Source: Thaumasiovibrio sp043421945
Lineage (GTDB): Bacteria > Pseudomonadota > Gammaproteobacteria > Enterobacterales > Vibrionaceae
Assembly (NCBI GenBank): GCA_043421945.1
Contig: JBHOGO010000023.1
Coordinates: 1-52,576 of the forward strand
Length of the DNA: 52,576 nt
Reading direction: 5' to 3'
The notes beneath the pieces were generated by a model. It had not been told where the DNA came from and did no database searches. It saw only the letters and a list, made by a program, of their open reading frames with translations. Both the position numbers and the translations under genes were made by a program. Position 1 is the first letter of the stretch; every line of letters begins with the position of its first letter. This document shows positions 1 through 10,081 of the stretch, in pieces.

Positions 1-122
1 GTCTGTGTCACTATCATCCGTAAATGATCACTGGATCACACTATTTTAATTCCCAAATTGGGTGCGGAATGACGGATATATCCCAGCTCTGTATTTGTTA
101 ATTCGCACATCAAAAACGAAAA

Positions 123-149
123 AAAACCTCGCTGGAATAGCGAGGTTTT
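123..149 (-). terminator. Rho-independent terminator after mukB
   Basis: An 11-bp perfect stem (AAAACCTCGCT / AGCGAGGTTTT) with a 5-nt loop lies 50 bp beyond the mukB stop. On the minus strand it is followed by a run of T. It also has T residues on the plus side, so it could stop transcription from either direction. Positions 1-122 hold no gene that I can support. Confidence 0.85.
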
Positions 150-200
150 AAAGGGTCAATCCCTCTTAGGATCAGACGACGGTTCGTTATAAAACCGACA

Positions 201-3200
201 TCAAGAGAGGTTTAAACTCATCGGTTCAGGCAATGACATATTGTCACCAATACCCGCGACAGGAGGCTTCTCTTGTCCGAACCCTTTCAAACCAACGACA
301 TGAACATGCTCACGATCTTTGAAGATTTTACGAACAAGCTTATACGTCGTCCCTTTTTCTGGCGATATGTTCTCAGGAGCAGCAATCAACAGCTGCATAC
401 CTAATCGATCACAAAGCTCGAATAAGGTAGAGATTGATTTAGCATCCAGACGAGCGGCTTCATCGAGGAACAGCAACCGACAAGGAATGATATCTTTACC
501 ACGTAAACGGCGTGACTCTTCTTCCCAGCTCTGAACAACCATTAATAGTATTGACTGACCAGTACCAATCGCTTCACCCGTTGATAGTGCACCAGACTCA
601 GCTTGTAACCAGCCGTCACTGCCTCGGTTAACCTCAACACCTAGTTCAAGGTAGTTACGGTAATCAAGAAGCTCCTCACCCAATGTTTGCGGTGAACGCT
701 GACCAACATCAATATGCGGATTAAGGCGCTGGTATAACTTCGCCATCGCTTCTGAGAAGGTAAGACGTTGGTTACCAAACAGATCCTGATGTTGATCTTG
801 TTGCTCTGCAAGACCGGCTAATAACATCTCATGAGTTTCACGTACCTTGACAGTTAAGCGCACCCCCTTCACTTGGCCAAAAGCAATATTCTGTAAGCCT
901 TGGTTAAGCATTCGAATACGGTTTTGCTCTCGCTGAATGGTCTTGCGAATAATATTGGCAACAGACTCTGAGCTAATCGCTAAACGATGCTCACGTTGTG
1001 TCAGCTCTTCGGTTAAACGTGCTAACTCAACTTCCATCTCTTCGATAGCTTCAACAGGATCATCGGTACGAATAATATCGTGACGGATACGATCCCGCAG
1101 ATGTTGATAAACAGCAATATAGAACAAGACCTTACGCTCTGGTCGCGCAGCATCTTCAGATTGACGCAAGCTATCACGAAGATCTTCATTATTTGCCACT
1201 GCTAAGCGCAACGCACCTAACGCTTTATCCGAGAGTGAACGTAACTCATCCGCACTCATATAAGCCATCTCGCGACGCTGCAATCGGCGCTCAACATCAT
1301 TTTCACGTGCGAGGCGCATCACGCTGCCCCAACCAGCCTTTGCGTTGACAACAAATTTACGTAGCTCTTGATACTCTTTATTGAGGCGACGGAGACGCTT
1401 CAACACACCTTTTTGCTCGACCTCAATAGAGATAATGCCTTTATCAAGTTCAGAGCAACGTGTTCTGCTATTTTGCAGACGTTGCTGTAAATCATCACGA
1501 CGAGTACGGGCACGATCTTCGGCATCATGATCAGCATTGACACCTAAGTCCTGCAACTCACGGACAAACTCTTGTACCGTTTCTTGCTTCGCTTGATGAG
1601 CACTTTTTAAGGATGCGAGCAGTTGATTATATTGACTATTTTGTCCTTGATGCTGCTTCAGTTGTTCACGGCTACGTGCACGAGTTTGCTCTGCGATTTC
1701 AAGCTTACGCTTAAGTTGCTCGTTCAATTCACCGCTTTTCGAAAGCAATTGTACGGCATCGGCATAGGCAAAATACCCTTTGCGCTCTAGCAAATCTTCA
1801 CAGGCAAACAGTGCTGCTTTCAATTGCTGTAAAGCCTGATCACATTGGCTGTAATCACTTGCCAGCTGTTCGAACTGTTCAGGATCGGCATCAAGTGCAG
1901 AGACTATCCCCTCAAGTTCGTTGAGTGCCCGTCCATGCTGACGCATAAACTGCGTGGCTTCCGTCAGCTTATTCAACTGCTGTTCTACTTCTTCTACCTG
2001 AGCGACAATCGTTTCATCATCTAGAGACGCTACATGCTGCTGCAGATTGCTTAATAACACGAGCGCTTCACGACTAGCCGCTAGCTGGCTACGTTGCTGC
2101 GCTTCGTTGTTTTCTAGCTCGGTTAGCTGGCGAACAAGTTGATTTCGTTGCTCACGAACAACCGCTAGCTGTTGCTCTGGATCCGCATCAAAGGCAACCG
2201 ATAGGTGGTTACCGACAAAACGATTAAAGCTCTGGTATAGGCGCTGCAATTTTTGAGAATCAAACGACGCTTTCGCATGATCTTCAATCAGTGCTTCACG
2301 CTGTGCGCGCAAATCTTCTAAGCGCTTTTCGCGTGCTGCACGGCCAAAGAGTGGCACTTCAGGGAAGCGCGAATAACGCATTTGGCGATCGTTCAAATGA
2401 ACACAAACAGCCCCTTCCATCTCATCAGCATCAAAGACACTATCATCAAAGGCATCGATATCGCCTTCAATGATATAGAGATCTTCTGGGCAGTCCTCTA
2501 AGGCGACAAGTTTCTCTTTAATCCCTTTCAGATCCGCAACAACAATCGCATGTCGTGCTGGACCATACATCGCACTAAAGTAAGGCGCATCGTTGAGCGT
2601 AATATCATCATAAATTTCTGATAACAGTACACCACCGAGCGTATCGGCAAGACTGCGAAGACGGTGATCATCGCTGCCACCTGGCTGCGCTAACATCTCG
2701 ATATTCGTTTCTAATGCTTGCTTCTGTGCTGCTAACTGATCGCGTTGTGATGACACTTGACGCTCGCTGTCTAGCGTCGCTTGCATCGCTAACATTACCG
2801 CATCACTATCAGGAAGGGCTTTATCACACTGGCTTTCAAGTTGTACCAATGCATCATTCGCCGCTATCCAAGCCGGTGCTCGGGCCGTTAATTGTTGATG
2901 CTGCTCTTCCAGTGATTGACGTTGACGTTTCACCTCGCTGCGATTTTCCGCTGCGCTATCAAGCATCTCAGTCAGGTTTTCAACTTTGAGTTGTTGAGAT
3001 TCAACCGCCAGTGCAACGCCATCAATATTGGCATCCAACTCGCCAAAGCGTTGTTGATAATCAGCCACCAATGTTTTGGCCGTTTGCTGCTGCTGAGCAT
3101 GTCGGCTTAAATCAGAATGTTGACGCTTTAGCATCTCACCACGTTCGTTCAGGCGTGACATTTCACGGCCTTTTACAAGTAGCGATTTCGCAATGTCGGC

Positions 3201-4679
3201 GGCTTGCTGGCGATCTGTCTCACCCGCAATCGATTTAACCAGTGCATAGCCCTGCTCAAACTGATTTTTTGCAGCTTGAGAAAGGTCCAGCTTATGCTTA
3301 ATAGCAAGTAAATCAGAAGTCAGTGCACCTTCTTCTTGCTTCAACTGCGCCACCAGCGATGGGGCATCCTCTGGTTGAAGATCAGCATTCGCTTGAAGCG
3401 CCCTCACTTTTTCGAGAGCTTGCACGGCTTGTTGATACTGAAGAGCACGTGTCTGTTGTACATCTAACGCTTGTTGGTAATCGGCTAACTGTGACTTTAA
3501 GCTGTCAACCTCTTCTTCACTATGAAGTGAGGCTTCTTCTGCTGCCATCAATTGCTCAGTCGCCTCTTCAACGACCATCATCTGCTCTTCTAGACGCTCG
3601 CTAAGCTCAAGTAAATCTTCGTTGTAACGTTCGATTTTTTCTTGCTGACGAACCGCTGTTTGCACAAGCTGTAGATGATCAGAAGCTGCTTGATGATCAA
3701 TCTCTAAGTGAGACTCACCATCTTTTAGCTGAGAAAGCTCTGTTTGCATCTCATTTAGCTGATGCAATTGGCTCGACATACTGTTTTGCAAACTTTGCAA
3801 TTCAGCACGTTGTTTTAGCGTTGTTTCGACTTTAATGCGACGGTCATTGGAATGACGCATGTAATCGGCAGCCACATACGTCGTTGCTTCGCTGACAAGG
3901 TGCTTAAACAGATCGCGATCGTTCTGCGTTACTTTAATCGCTTCGAGGGTCATGCGGTTTTCACGCAAGGCCGCTTCCATATCTTGGAAGGCTTTCTTTA
4001 CTCCACCGTTTTGTGGCAGTAGGTAGTCTCGCAACGATTTAGTGATCGCACTTGAAATACCGCCATACAACGAAGCTTCGATGAGGCGGTAGAACTTAGA
4101 GCGATCCGATGTATTTCGAAGCTTCTTCGGTAACACACCAAACTCAAACATAAAGCTATGGAACTCAGTCACCGAGTTAAACGCTTTAAACTGAGCCGTT
4201 TCGTATTGTGCGACGCACTCCTTCACTTCATTGAGCTGTCGTACACGTGCTTCTGTCGAAGAAACCGTTTCCACTAAAACAGAAGTGGGTTTTACCTCTG
4301 CTGGCAGTCCTTGGATGATGAAAGGTTTAATATCAACTTTCTTATCGCGACCTGCCACTTGTTGGAGCTTCACGCCAAACAAGGTTCGCTGATTTTTAGA
4401 GTTAATGACATCCAACGCTGAGTAACATACGCCCGGCTTTAACTTACCGTGTAAGCCTTTATCACGTGATGCTGTTGAACTTCCGGCTTCCGTCGTATTA
4501 CGAAAATGAAGTAAAGACTGATCCGGGATCAGGGTCGTAATAAACGCGGCCATAGTGGTCGATTTACCCGCACCATTACCGCCTGAAAGTGTGGTGACAA
4601 GATCATCGATATCGAAGGTTCGAGCAAAAAAGCCGTTCCAGTTGATCATTGTCAGTGATTGGTACTTACCGCGCTCCAT
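201..4679 (-). CDS. mukB: Chromosome partition protein MukB (SMC-like condensin ATPase)
   Basis: MukB is the SMC-like subunit of the MukBEF condensin, which organises and helps segregate the chromosome. The 1492-residue product is close to the E. coli length (about 1486). The Walker A loop GGNGAGKST is at residues 33-41. The ABC signature-like LSTGEAIGTG and the Walker B strand LLFLDEAARLD are near the C-terminus, so the two halves of the ATPase head are intact. Between them are long Gln/Glu/Leu-rich coiled coils broken by a hinge near the middle. The ATG shares one base with the mukE stop (TAATG), which implies translational coupling in cmoM-mukF-mukE-mukB. A strong terminator follows. Confidence 0.98.
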   Translation of the reverse strand: MERGKYQSLTMINWNGFFARTFDIDDLVTTLSGGNGAGKSTTMAAFITTLIPDQSLLHFRNTTEAGSSTASRDKGLHGKLKPGVCYSALDVINSKNQRTLFGVKLQQVAGRDKKVDIKPFIIQGLPAEVKPTSVLVETVSSTEARVRQLNEVKECVAQYETAQFKAFNSVTEFHSFMFEFGVLPKKLRNTSDRSKFYRLIEASLYGGISSAITKSLRDYLLPQNGGVKKAFQDMEAALRENRMTLEAIKVTQNDRDLFKHLVSEATTYVAADYMRHSNDRRIKVETTLKQRAELQSLQNSMSSQLHQLNEMQTELSQLKDGESHLEIDHQAASDHLQLVQTAVRQQEKIERYNEDLLELSERLEEQMMVVEEATEQLMAAEEASLHSEEEVDSLKSQLADYQQALDVQQTRALQYQQAVQALEKVRALQANADLQPEDAPSLVAQLKQEEGALTSDLLAIKHKLDLSQAAKNQFEQGYALVKSIAGETDRQQAADIAKSLLVKGREMSRLNERGEMLKRQHSDLSRHAQQQQTAKTLVADYQQRFGELDANIDGVALAVESQQLKVENLTEMLDSAAENRSEVKRQRQSLEEQHQQLTARAPAWIAANDALVQLESQCDKALPDSDAVMLAMQATLDSERQVSSQRDQLAAQKQALETNIEMLAQPGGSDDHRLRSLADTLGGVLLSEIYDDITLNDAPYFSAMYGPARHAIVVADLKGIKEKLVALEDCPEDLYIIEGDIDAFDDSVFDADEMEGAVCVHLNDRQMRYSRFPEVPLFGRAAREKRLEDLRAQREALIEDHAKASFDSQKLQRLYQSFNRFVGNHLSVAFDADPEQQLAVVREQRNQLVRQLTELENNEAQQRSQLAASREALVLLSNLQQHVASLDDETIVAQVEEVEQQLNKLTEATQFMRQHGRALNELEGIVSALDADPEQFEQLASDYSQCDQALQQLKAALFACEDLLERKGYFAYADAVQLLSKSGELNEQLKRKLEIAEQTRARSREQLKQHQGQNSQYNQLLASLKSAHQAKQETVQEFVRELQDLGVNADHDAEDRARTRRDDLQQRLQNSRTRCSELDKGIISIEVEQKGVLKRLRRLNKEYQELRKFVVNAKAGWGSVMRLARENDVERRLQRREMAYMSADELRSLSDKALGALRLAVANNEDLRDSLRQSEDAARPERKVLFYIAVYQHLRDRIRHDIIRTDDPVEAIEEMEVELARLTEELTQREHRLAISSESVANIIRKTIQREQNRIRMLNQGLQNIAFGQVKGVRLTVKVRETHEMLLAGLAEQQDQHQDLFGNQRLTFSEAMAKLYQRLNPHIDVGQRSPQTLGEELLDYRNYLELGVEVNRGSDGWLQAESGALSTGEAIGTGQSILLMVVQSWEEESRRLRGKDIIPCRLLFLDEAARLDAKSISTLFELCDRLGMQLLIAAPENISPEKGTTYKLVRKIFKDREHVHVVGLKGFGQEKPPVAGIGDNMSLPEPMSLNLS

Positions 4680-5386
4680 TACAACTCACCCTCTTCTACT
4701 GTTTCTTGTTGCTCATTGTCCAGCAAGTTGCCTTGAGTTGGAGCCTGTTGGTGTACTACGGCTTCACCATCTCTAATCAAGCGTAGCTGTGCTTCACGAA
4801 TGTCATCACTGGTGCGAACGTCAGCACCGAATCGGAAGACGGCTTCGCTAATGCGAAACTTACCTTCTTCACCAATGGTTAAAATCATGCCTAAGCGGCG
4901 TAAACGACGCAGAGAGGTGCGTACCTTATCCTGCAGTTTATCTCGGTCAAGGTCTGAGCCAGACGCTCGGTTAGTCACTAACTTCAGCAGTTTTTTCTCA
5001 TCAGCTAACGCGATAAGCTCTTCGAAAAGCTCTTGATAAGTAAAGATACCTTCATGGGCTAAGCGTTCTGGGCTAAGGTAAAGAAAACAAAGAACTTTAC
5101 CGACTAGCATATCGAGCTCAGAGAGCACGCTTCGGCTAATGAGTGATGTTGAACGCGGACGTAGATAGAAAAAGTTCTCTGGTGCTCGCACGAGTTCAGC
5201 ATTATATCGCTGATAGAACTGCGCTAACTCGAGTTCAAACTCAAGGAGGTAGGCATGGTTATCAAGGTCATCGCTACCAATATGACGACCAGAACGAAGT
5301 AGATTATCTAGCGCTGGAAATAATGGATTCGCAATCGCTTTTGCCAACTTCTCTGGCATAAATTCTTCAATATTTGTCAATGACAT
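4679..5386 (-). CDS. mukE: Condensin subunit MukE
   Basis: MukE is the small winged-helix (kite) subunit that bridges the MukF kleisin and the MukB heads. At 235 residues it matches the E. coli protein (234). The N-terminal part carries the typical DNLLRSGRHIG region and the middle contains a winged-helix fold region (LRRLRRLGMI). The C-terminus is acidic. The gene starts 20 bp inside the 3' end of mukF and ends on the mukB start codon, so all three subunits are coupled. I see no anomaly. Confidence 0.97.
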   Translation of the reverse strand: MSLTNIEEFMPEKLAKAIANPLFPALDNLLRSGRHIGSDDLDNHAYLLEFELELAQFYQRYNAELVRAPENFFYLRPRSTSLISRSVLSELDMLVGKVLCFLYLSPERLAHEGIFTYQELFEELIALADEKKLLKLVTNRASGSDLDRDKLQDKVRTSLRRLRRLGMILTIGEEGKFRISEAVFRFGADVRTSDDIREAQLRLIRDGEAVVHQQAPTQGNLLDNEQQETVEEGEL

Positions 5387-6689
5387 TTGCTTGTACCTTC
5401 GCTCCGAAGTCGTTGATTGCCTGCCAGTCTGGCTGTACGGCGTTAAAGTCAGCTTCTGAATAACCGAGCCTTACCGCTTGATCAATCACGAGTCTTGCTA
5501 AATCAAAATGTTGTGCGTCAGCATGGTCTAATAGATAGCGCTTTAAGAGGATACCAAGGTCGATTGGCGCTCCTGTCTCTTTGTGAACTTGAAGCTGCTC
5601 AGCGATTTGCTCCGCGAGAATATCGGTCACATGAGTAAGCTGCTCAAATTCCAATGTTTCCGGCGCAAGGCCCGTCACTTCATCGTCACGCAGCACCACC
5701 GCTTCATCTCTCATATCCATGAGGCGATCTGCATTCGCAATTGTTAAGAACCATGGCGCATCAAAATAATCCGTCACTGATTGACGCAGGCGCTGACTAA
5801 ACGCACGGTTCTTATCCATATCGATAGCGGTACGAATAAATTTATGTACGTGGCGATCGTAACCAATCCAAAGATCAATAGATTGCTGACCCCAATTCAC
5901 AATACGATCGAGTTTAGATTGCAAGCTATAGACCATCTCGGTGACAAAAGTCAGCTCTTCGACGTGATGCGTTTGTTCCAAGATATCCAGTAACTGGCTT
6001 TGAAGTTCATCGCCTGCAGCTTGCAACGTATCTTGTAGCTCTTGCAGCGTATTCGATGTTTCATTCAATAACTGCTCACAGTTCGCAATCGCGGCCTGCC
6101 AGTCTTGATTCAATAATTCAGCAATGTTGGCTTTAACCTGCTGCTGCTGTTCATCCATCGTGCGCTGATTGAGATCAATACGATCAAAAATCTCTGCAAC
6201 GGAATATTTTAAGACCGCATAAACATTTTTACGCCAATAAGCCGTGTCACCTTCAGAAAGAGCGGCTTGCTTCGCTTTGTCAATTTCATCGGCGACCATC
6301 GCTAATTGAATGGACAATTTAAGCGTGGAATACTCTTTATGACGGGCATAATAATCAGCGATACCCACCGCAAGCGGTGACAGGCGATAGATACTGACAC
6401 CATCCGTCACATCACTGGTAAAGCGCGTAATGAGACGCTGCTTAACCAGCTCATTGATGGCGTTATTTGCACGAGTAGTAAGCGTTTCTTGATGTTGTTC
6501 GAATTGATCGCTCACCACTTTAAATGCGTCAATCAATTCTCCCTCATGTAGCTCTTCGTCAATACGCTCTTGGCTTAAAATGGCGATTGCCAACATAAAC
6601 GCAAGTCGTTCAACGGGGAGCTGAATACTGAGGTCCTGCTGTTTTACCCAGCTGACCAGCTCAGGCACGGTCTGGGACTGCTCACTCAT
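5367..6689 (-). CDS. mukF: Condensin kleisin subunit MukF
   Basis: MukF is the kleisin that dimerises through its N-terminal winged-helix domain and links the MukB heads with MukE. At 440 residues it is the same length as E. coli MukF. The N-terminal stretch (VPELVSWVKQQDLSIQLP) and a central helical region (residues about 190-330) fit the family. It begins 19 bp after the cmoM stop and overlaps mukE by 20 bp, so it is the first condensin gene of the operon. All motifs look intact. Confidence 0.97.
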   Translation of the reverse strand: MSEQSQTVPELVSWVKQQDLSIQLPVERLAFMLAIAILSQERIDEELHEGELIDAFKVVSDQFEQHQETLTTRANNAINELVKQRLITRFTSDVTDGVSIYRLSPLAVGIADYYARHKEYSTLKLSIQLAMVADEIDKAKQAALSEGDTAYWRKNVYAVLKYSVAEIFDRIDLNQRTMDEQQQQVKANIAELLNQDWQAAIANCEQLLNETSNTLQELQDTLQAAGDELQSQLLDILEQTHHVEELTFVTEMVYSLQSKLDRIVNWGQQSIDLWIGYDRHVHKFIRTAIDMDKNRAFSQRLRQSVTDYFDAPWFLTIANADRLMDMRDEAVVLRDDEVTGLAPETLEFEQLTHVTDILAEQIAEQLQVHKETGAPIDLGILLKRYLLDHADAQHFDLARLVIDQAVRLGYSEADFNAVQPDWQAINDFGAKVQANVIDKY

Positions 6690-6708
6690 CCAATTTCCTT
6701 GTTACTTT

Positions 6709-7515
6709 TTAAAGCTGTGTTGTGCCCTTTTGGCCCCACACATGAATATATCTACCTAAAGAGACAAACGGCTCCTGACGACACAGCGACTGTTCCATTG
6801 CTATCAATTGTTCATCCGTAAATTCGCCTAAGTGTTCGGTCTGCATATAATCATGAAACGTCCGAACTCCAGTCTTTCCCTTTATGTTGATATCTTCTTG
6901 TAATAAATGTGCATACACCGCATCAGGCATCAAGCCTTGATGGGGTTGTAGCTTAAAACGTTTTCGATGCGGCATACCTTTCTCGATATGTGTCAAGTTG
7001 CCACACGTTAAATTCTTAAATAGCAGCCCAGTCTGATTATAAAACATCACTGAGGCGCATCCGCCAGGTTTGAGGCATGCTAACACTTGGCTTAAACCTT
7101 CCATTGGTGCCTGCATCCACTCCATGACAGCATGAAACAAAACAATATCAACTTGTTCAGTTAAATGTGATTGTAATGTCTGCACACTACAATGAAGAAA
7201 CTGATACTGCGCTAACAGTCCAGCTTCCTCAACCTCTTGTTGAGCCAGTTTTAGCATTTCTTGCGACAAATCGCACAAAATGATGCGATGACCCAATTTG
7301 GCAAGCTGCAAAGAGAGCTGTCCTTGCCCACCTCCGGCATCGAGTATGGTCATTGGCGTGTCTGGCATACTAGCCAGCATATTTTCCATATCCTGCCATA
7401 CAACGGCTTGTCGAATATCACCTTTGGCTGAGCCATAGATGCTGTCGGCAAATTTGTGGGCTAGGTCGTCGAAATTGCGGTCTTCTTTCACGTTGGACTT
7501 ACGATAGTGTAACAT
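6709..7515 (-). CDS. cmoM: tRNA 5-carboxymethoxyuridine methyltransferase CmoM
   Basis: This is a class I SAM-dependent methyltransferase (formerly SmtA) that methylates the carboxyl group of cmo5U at the wobble position of certain tRNAs. The SAM loop LDAGGGQGQ is at residues 58-66. An aspartate ends the next strand (ILCDLS), and the family signatures VLFHAVMEWM and GKTGVRTFHDY are present. The ATG at 7515 gives 268 residues. A GTG eight codons later would give a start closer to the E. coli protein, and neither has a strong ribosome-binding site. It is the first gene of the muk operon, as in E. coli, and is divergent from elyC. Confidence 0.95.
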   Translation of the reverse strand: MLHYRKSNVKEDRNFDDLAHKFADSIYGSAKGDIRQAVVWQDMENMLASMPDTPMTILDAGGGQGQLSLQLAKLGHRIILCDLSQEMLKLAQQEVEEAGLLAQYQFLHCSVQTLQSHLTEQVDIVLFHAVMEWMQAPMEGLSQVLACLKPGGCASVMFYNQTGLLFKNLTCGNLTHIEKGMPHRKRFKLQPHQGLMPDAVYAHLLQEDINIKGKTGVRTFHDYMQTEHLGEFTDEQLIAMEQSLCRQEPFVSLGRYIHVWGQKGTTQL

Positions 7516-7608
7516 TGACGGATTCGCTTATTTTCTCATAAGCTTTCAAGGAATAAAGCACTGATATGCAGTTTAGTTGCTCAAGTGCTGCTTTTTCGGA
7601 CGACATTG

Positions 7609-8403
7609 ATGTTTGAACTAAAAAAAATTATCACCGCATTCATCATGCCCTTGCCTTTTTTATTGGTATTAGGTTTTTTAGGGCTGCTGTTTCTATGGTT
7701 TTCTCGGCACAAACGCGTGGGCTCAACGCTCGTTTCCTGCTCAATAATTGGCATATTTTTAGTCAGCTTCCAACCTGTGGCCACGCGACTATTGATGCCT
7801 ATAGAGCGTCAATACACAGCGTTCATACCCGACGACAGACCTGTTGACTATATTCTTGTCCTCGGAAATGGACACGTCGTCGACGATGAGTTACCGCCAA
7901 CGTCTGAACTCACAAGAACGGCATTAATGCGCCTGACTGAAGGCATACGTATTCTTCGCTACTACCCAAATTCGACACTTATCCTCTCGGGGTACAGTGG
8001 TGGTACTGAAATTAGTCATGCACGAATGCTCGCTAAAGTAGCCGTTGCTTTAGGTGTTTCCAAAAATCGAATCGTGCTACTGGAGACCGCCCAAGATACA
8101 TGGGAAGAGGCCTATCAGTCTTCTGTCGTTGTGGGCGATAATCCTTTTGTGGTGGTCACATCAGCAAGCCATATGCCTCGAGCCCTCAAAGAGTTTAAAG
8201 AGCTTGAATTAACACCCTATGCTGCCCCAACAAACTACTTGGCCCACGATAACATCAAACAACCTTGGGAATGGTTATCGCCTAAAGCACGCTATTTAGA
8301 ACAAACTGAACATTATTGGTATGAAACACTCGGACAACGATGGCAGTGGCTTCGTGACAAAGTCGCTAATATTGAGAATGAAGACCCTCAGACTGAACTC
8401 TGA
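7609..8403 (+). CDS. elyC: Envelope biogenesis factor ElyC (DUF218)
   Basis: This is an inner-membrane protein of the ElyC/YcbC family, linked in E. coli to peptidoglycan assembly and lipid-carrier metabolism. Two N-terminal transmembrane helices (from about residues 6 and 35) precede the DUF218 domain, which has the motifs YILVLGNG, LILSGYSGG and VTSASHMPRA. I chose the ATG at 7609 (MFELKK, 264 residues), which matches the family start. An in-frame GTG at 7585 would add eight residues without a clear ribosome-binding site. It is divergent from cmoM, an arrangement shared with E. coli. Confidence 0.93.
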   Translation: MFELKKIITAFIMPLPFLLVLGFLGLLFLWFSRHKRVGSTLVSCSIIGIFLVSFQPVATRLLMPIERQYTAFIPDDRPVDYILVLGNGHVVDDELPPTSELTRTALMRLTEGIRILRYYPNSTLILSGYSGGTEISHARMLAKVAVALGVSKNRIVLLETAQDTWEEAYQSSVVVGDNPFVVVTSASHMPRALKEFKELELTPYAAPTNYLAHDNIKQPWEWLSPKARYLEQTEHYWYETLGQRWQWLRDKVANIENEDPQTEL

Positions 8404-8453
8404 ACATTCTCGGTAGATCATTGAACCTCTATTAATTATTGATAGGCAATAGA

Positions 8454-8475
8454 AAGGGAGGCATTCGCCTCCCTT
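8454..8475. terminator. Hairpin terminator between elyC and tfoX/tfoY
   Basis: A 9-bp perfect stem (AAGGGAGGC / GCCTCCCTT) with an ATTC loop sits between two converging genes. T-rich sequence (ATATTTGTCTTT) follows on the plus strand, so it mainly serves elyC. The minus-strand flank is less T-rich. Confidence 0.7.
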
Positions 8476-8568
8476 ATATTTGTCTTTGAATGAAAGCCCC
8501 ATTTAACCCATGTGGTAATCACGCTACCTAAATGATCAATTCTACAGTGAAGTCCATTAACTTGAGTA

Positions 8569-9153
8569 TTAAGAGACTTGTTGTTTCAAATTCTCTTTGT
8601 AGCCATCTTCCAACAAGGTCCAATGTTTGTTATTCACTGCTCCAGCAAACATCCAAAGTAGCTTTATTTCTGCTTCTCCATGACAAGCTTGAACGCGTTT
8701 AAATACCTCAACAGGGCCCATTTTCATAAAGGTTTCAACATCCGGTACACCGGCTTTCTTAAGGATACGTTCCAACGTTAAGCGCATATTTGGTAAGTCG
8801 CGTAGACGTATATTTTTACCTTCTTGTTTTGCTTTCTTTTCTTTTCGCGCTTGTGCCAATGTTGAGGTGACAAGTTCACGACATATCATGGGTTGAGACT
8901 CCATCAATGCAGTGACATCGTAATAGTTGACTTCCGCAGTACTACTACGTTTAACGTGGATATACTTACCGCAATTTAACTCAGCATATTGAGAATTTAA
9001 TTTATCACCACCACGCATATAGAGTGCATCATCAGTCATGATGGCAAACATTGCACCCTTATCAAATAACCCTGTCCCACCAAACATTGAGCGTTGATCA
9101 AACTTGCCAAAACTTTCTAGGTATTGCAAAAAATCTTCCTTGAGCACTTGCAT
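8569..9153 (-). CDS. TfoX/TfoY (Sxy) family regulator, probably TfoY
   Basis: The protein has 194 residues in the two-domain TfoX arrangement. The N-terminal domain (about 1-100) carries RSMFGGTGLF and ALYMRGGDKLN. The C-terminal domain (about 115-185) carries RLRDLPNMRLTLERILKKAGV and LLWMFAGAVNNKHW. In Vibrio, TfoX switches on natural competence and TfoY a motility and type VI secretion programme. Position near mukBEF resembles V. cholerae tfoY (VC1722), which is why I favour TfoY, but the paralogues cannot be separated safely by eye. An excellent ribosome-binding site (AGGGAGG) precedes the ATG. V. cholerae tfoY has a cyclic-di-GMP riboswitch in its leader, and none is recognisable here. 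Confidence 0.85.
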   Translation of the reverse strand: MQVLKEDFLQYLESFGKFDQRSMFGGTGLFDKGAMFAIMTDDALYMRGGDKLNSQYAELNCGKYIHVKRSSTAEVNYYDVTALMESQPMICRELVTSTLAQARKEKKAKQEGKNIRLRDLPNMRLTLERILKKAGVPDVETFMKMGPVEVFKRVQACHGEAEIKLLWMFAGAVNNKHWTLLEDGYKENLKQQVS

Positions 9154-9401
9154 ATCGCCTCCCTAACCAAGAAATGCTAAAACTCAATTTCGTAACGTGC
9201 TTCAAACTTTTCAGCTAAATCCGTTATTGACTACAGTTTGATTGCAATAAAAGTCATATGCAACACCATACATTTTGATATGAGATTTCAGACATATTAC
9301 GCACCTCAAAATAATGACCAATGTGACATATTTAACTCAACGCGACTGACTTCCCTCATATAGTCTCTCAGTGAGTAATTTATAAACTAAGCTTATAAGA
9401 T

Positions 9402-9977
9402 ATGAACGTCTACCCTTCAACAACTCACCTCTTACCTGGTGGGTATGCCTCTTTTGTTATCCCAAGTTCTGATACACGGGGTACTGATTCACTTCGTTTG
9501 TTAACCAGCGCAAGTGACGTTTTTGTTCTGTGCATGAGTGATGGTGAACCTAAAGAGCTAACAACGCTGCCAGCAATTGGTACTGTCGTTAAGGTTATTC
9601 AACGTGATGCTCGGCAAGATGCTGCCTACACAACGATTGTGGAAGGGTGCTATAAAGTAGAATTACTGAGCCTCGATTGCACCGAAGACAATCTCCTGTT
9701 TGCAGAGATCCGCCGAGCCGCAAATTGGACGGCAACCTCAACAAATAGTAAAAATGCCATTTTGTCTCATAAGCTTGAAGACCTCTATTTATCCGTTCCT
9801 GAAATTAGGCAGCTCTACCCTAGCGTTTATTTTGATGATATCACCTGGGTAACACAGCGTTGGTTAGAGATATTACCACTAGAAACCGTTCATAAACGAA
9901 TGCTTATCAGCCAACCAACATCTGACCTTACACAGCGTTTTCTTTTAAAACTGCTACACGACAAAAATTGGATTTAG
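9402..9977 (+). CDS. Stand-alone Lon N-terminal (LON substrate-binding) domain protein
   Basis: This 191-residue protein resembles the N-terminal substrate-recognition domain of Lon protease and of the YcgR/Cereblon-type LON proteins. The strand pattern HLLPGGYASFVIP, LPAIGTVVKVIQRD and TIVEGCYKVELLSL is typical. It has no AAA+ or Ser-Lys protease domain, so it cannot be a protease by itself. Its cellular role is unknown. It starts at the first ATG after a 248-bp gap, with only a weak ribosome-binding site. It lies 104 bp before the HDOD gene on the same strand, so the two may be co-transcribed. Confidence 0.75.
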   Translation: MNVYPSTTHLLPGGYASFVIPSSDTRGTDSLRLLTSASDVFVLCMSDGEPKELTTLPAIGTVVKVIQRDARQDAAYTTIVEGCYKVELLSLDCTEDNLLFAEIRRAANWTATSTNSKNAILSHKLEDLYLSVPEIRQLYPSVYFDDITWVTQRWLEILPLETVHKRMLISQPTSDLTQRFLLKLLHDKNWI

Positions 9978-10081
9978 ATGCCAAAAATGACAAATTACTG
10001 ATGAGATAAACTGTATCACGCCTAAAACAGGGTATAATGAACGGAATTTTATATTGCGTTTAGAACCTTAATGATCCTAAT

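Noticed and set aside
9154..9401. Possible cyclic-di-GMP (GEMM) riboswitch before the TfoX/TfoY gene
   Set aside because: I read the minus strand for the conserved GEMM core and tetraloop-receptor pattern and found none. Only a good ribosome-binding site is visible.
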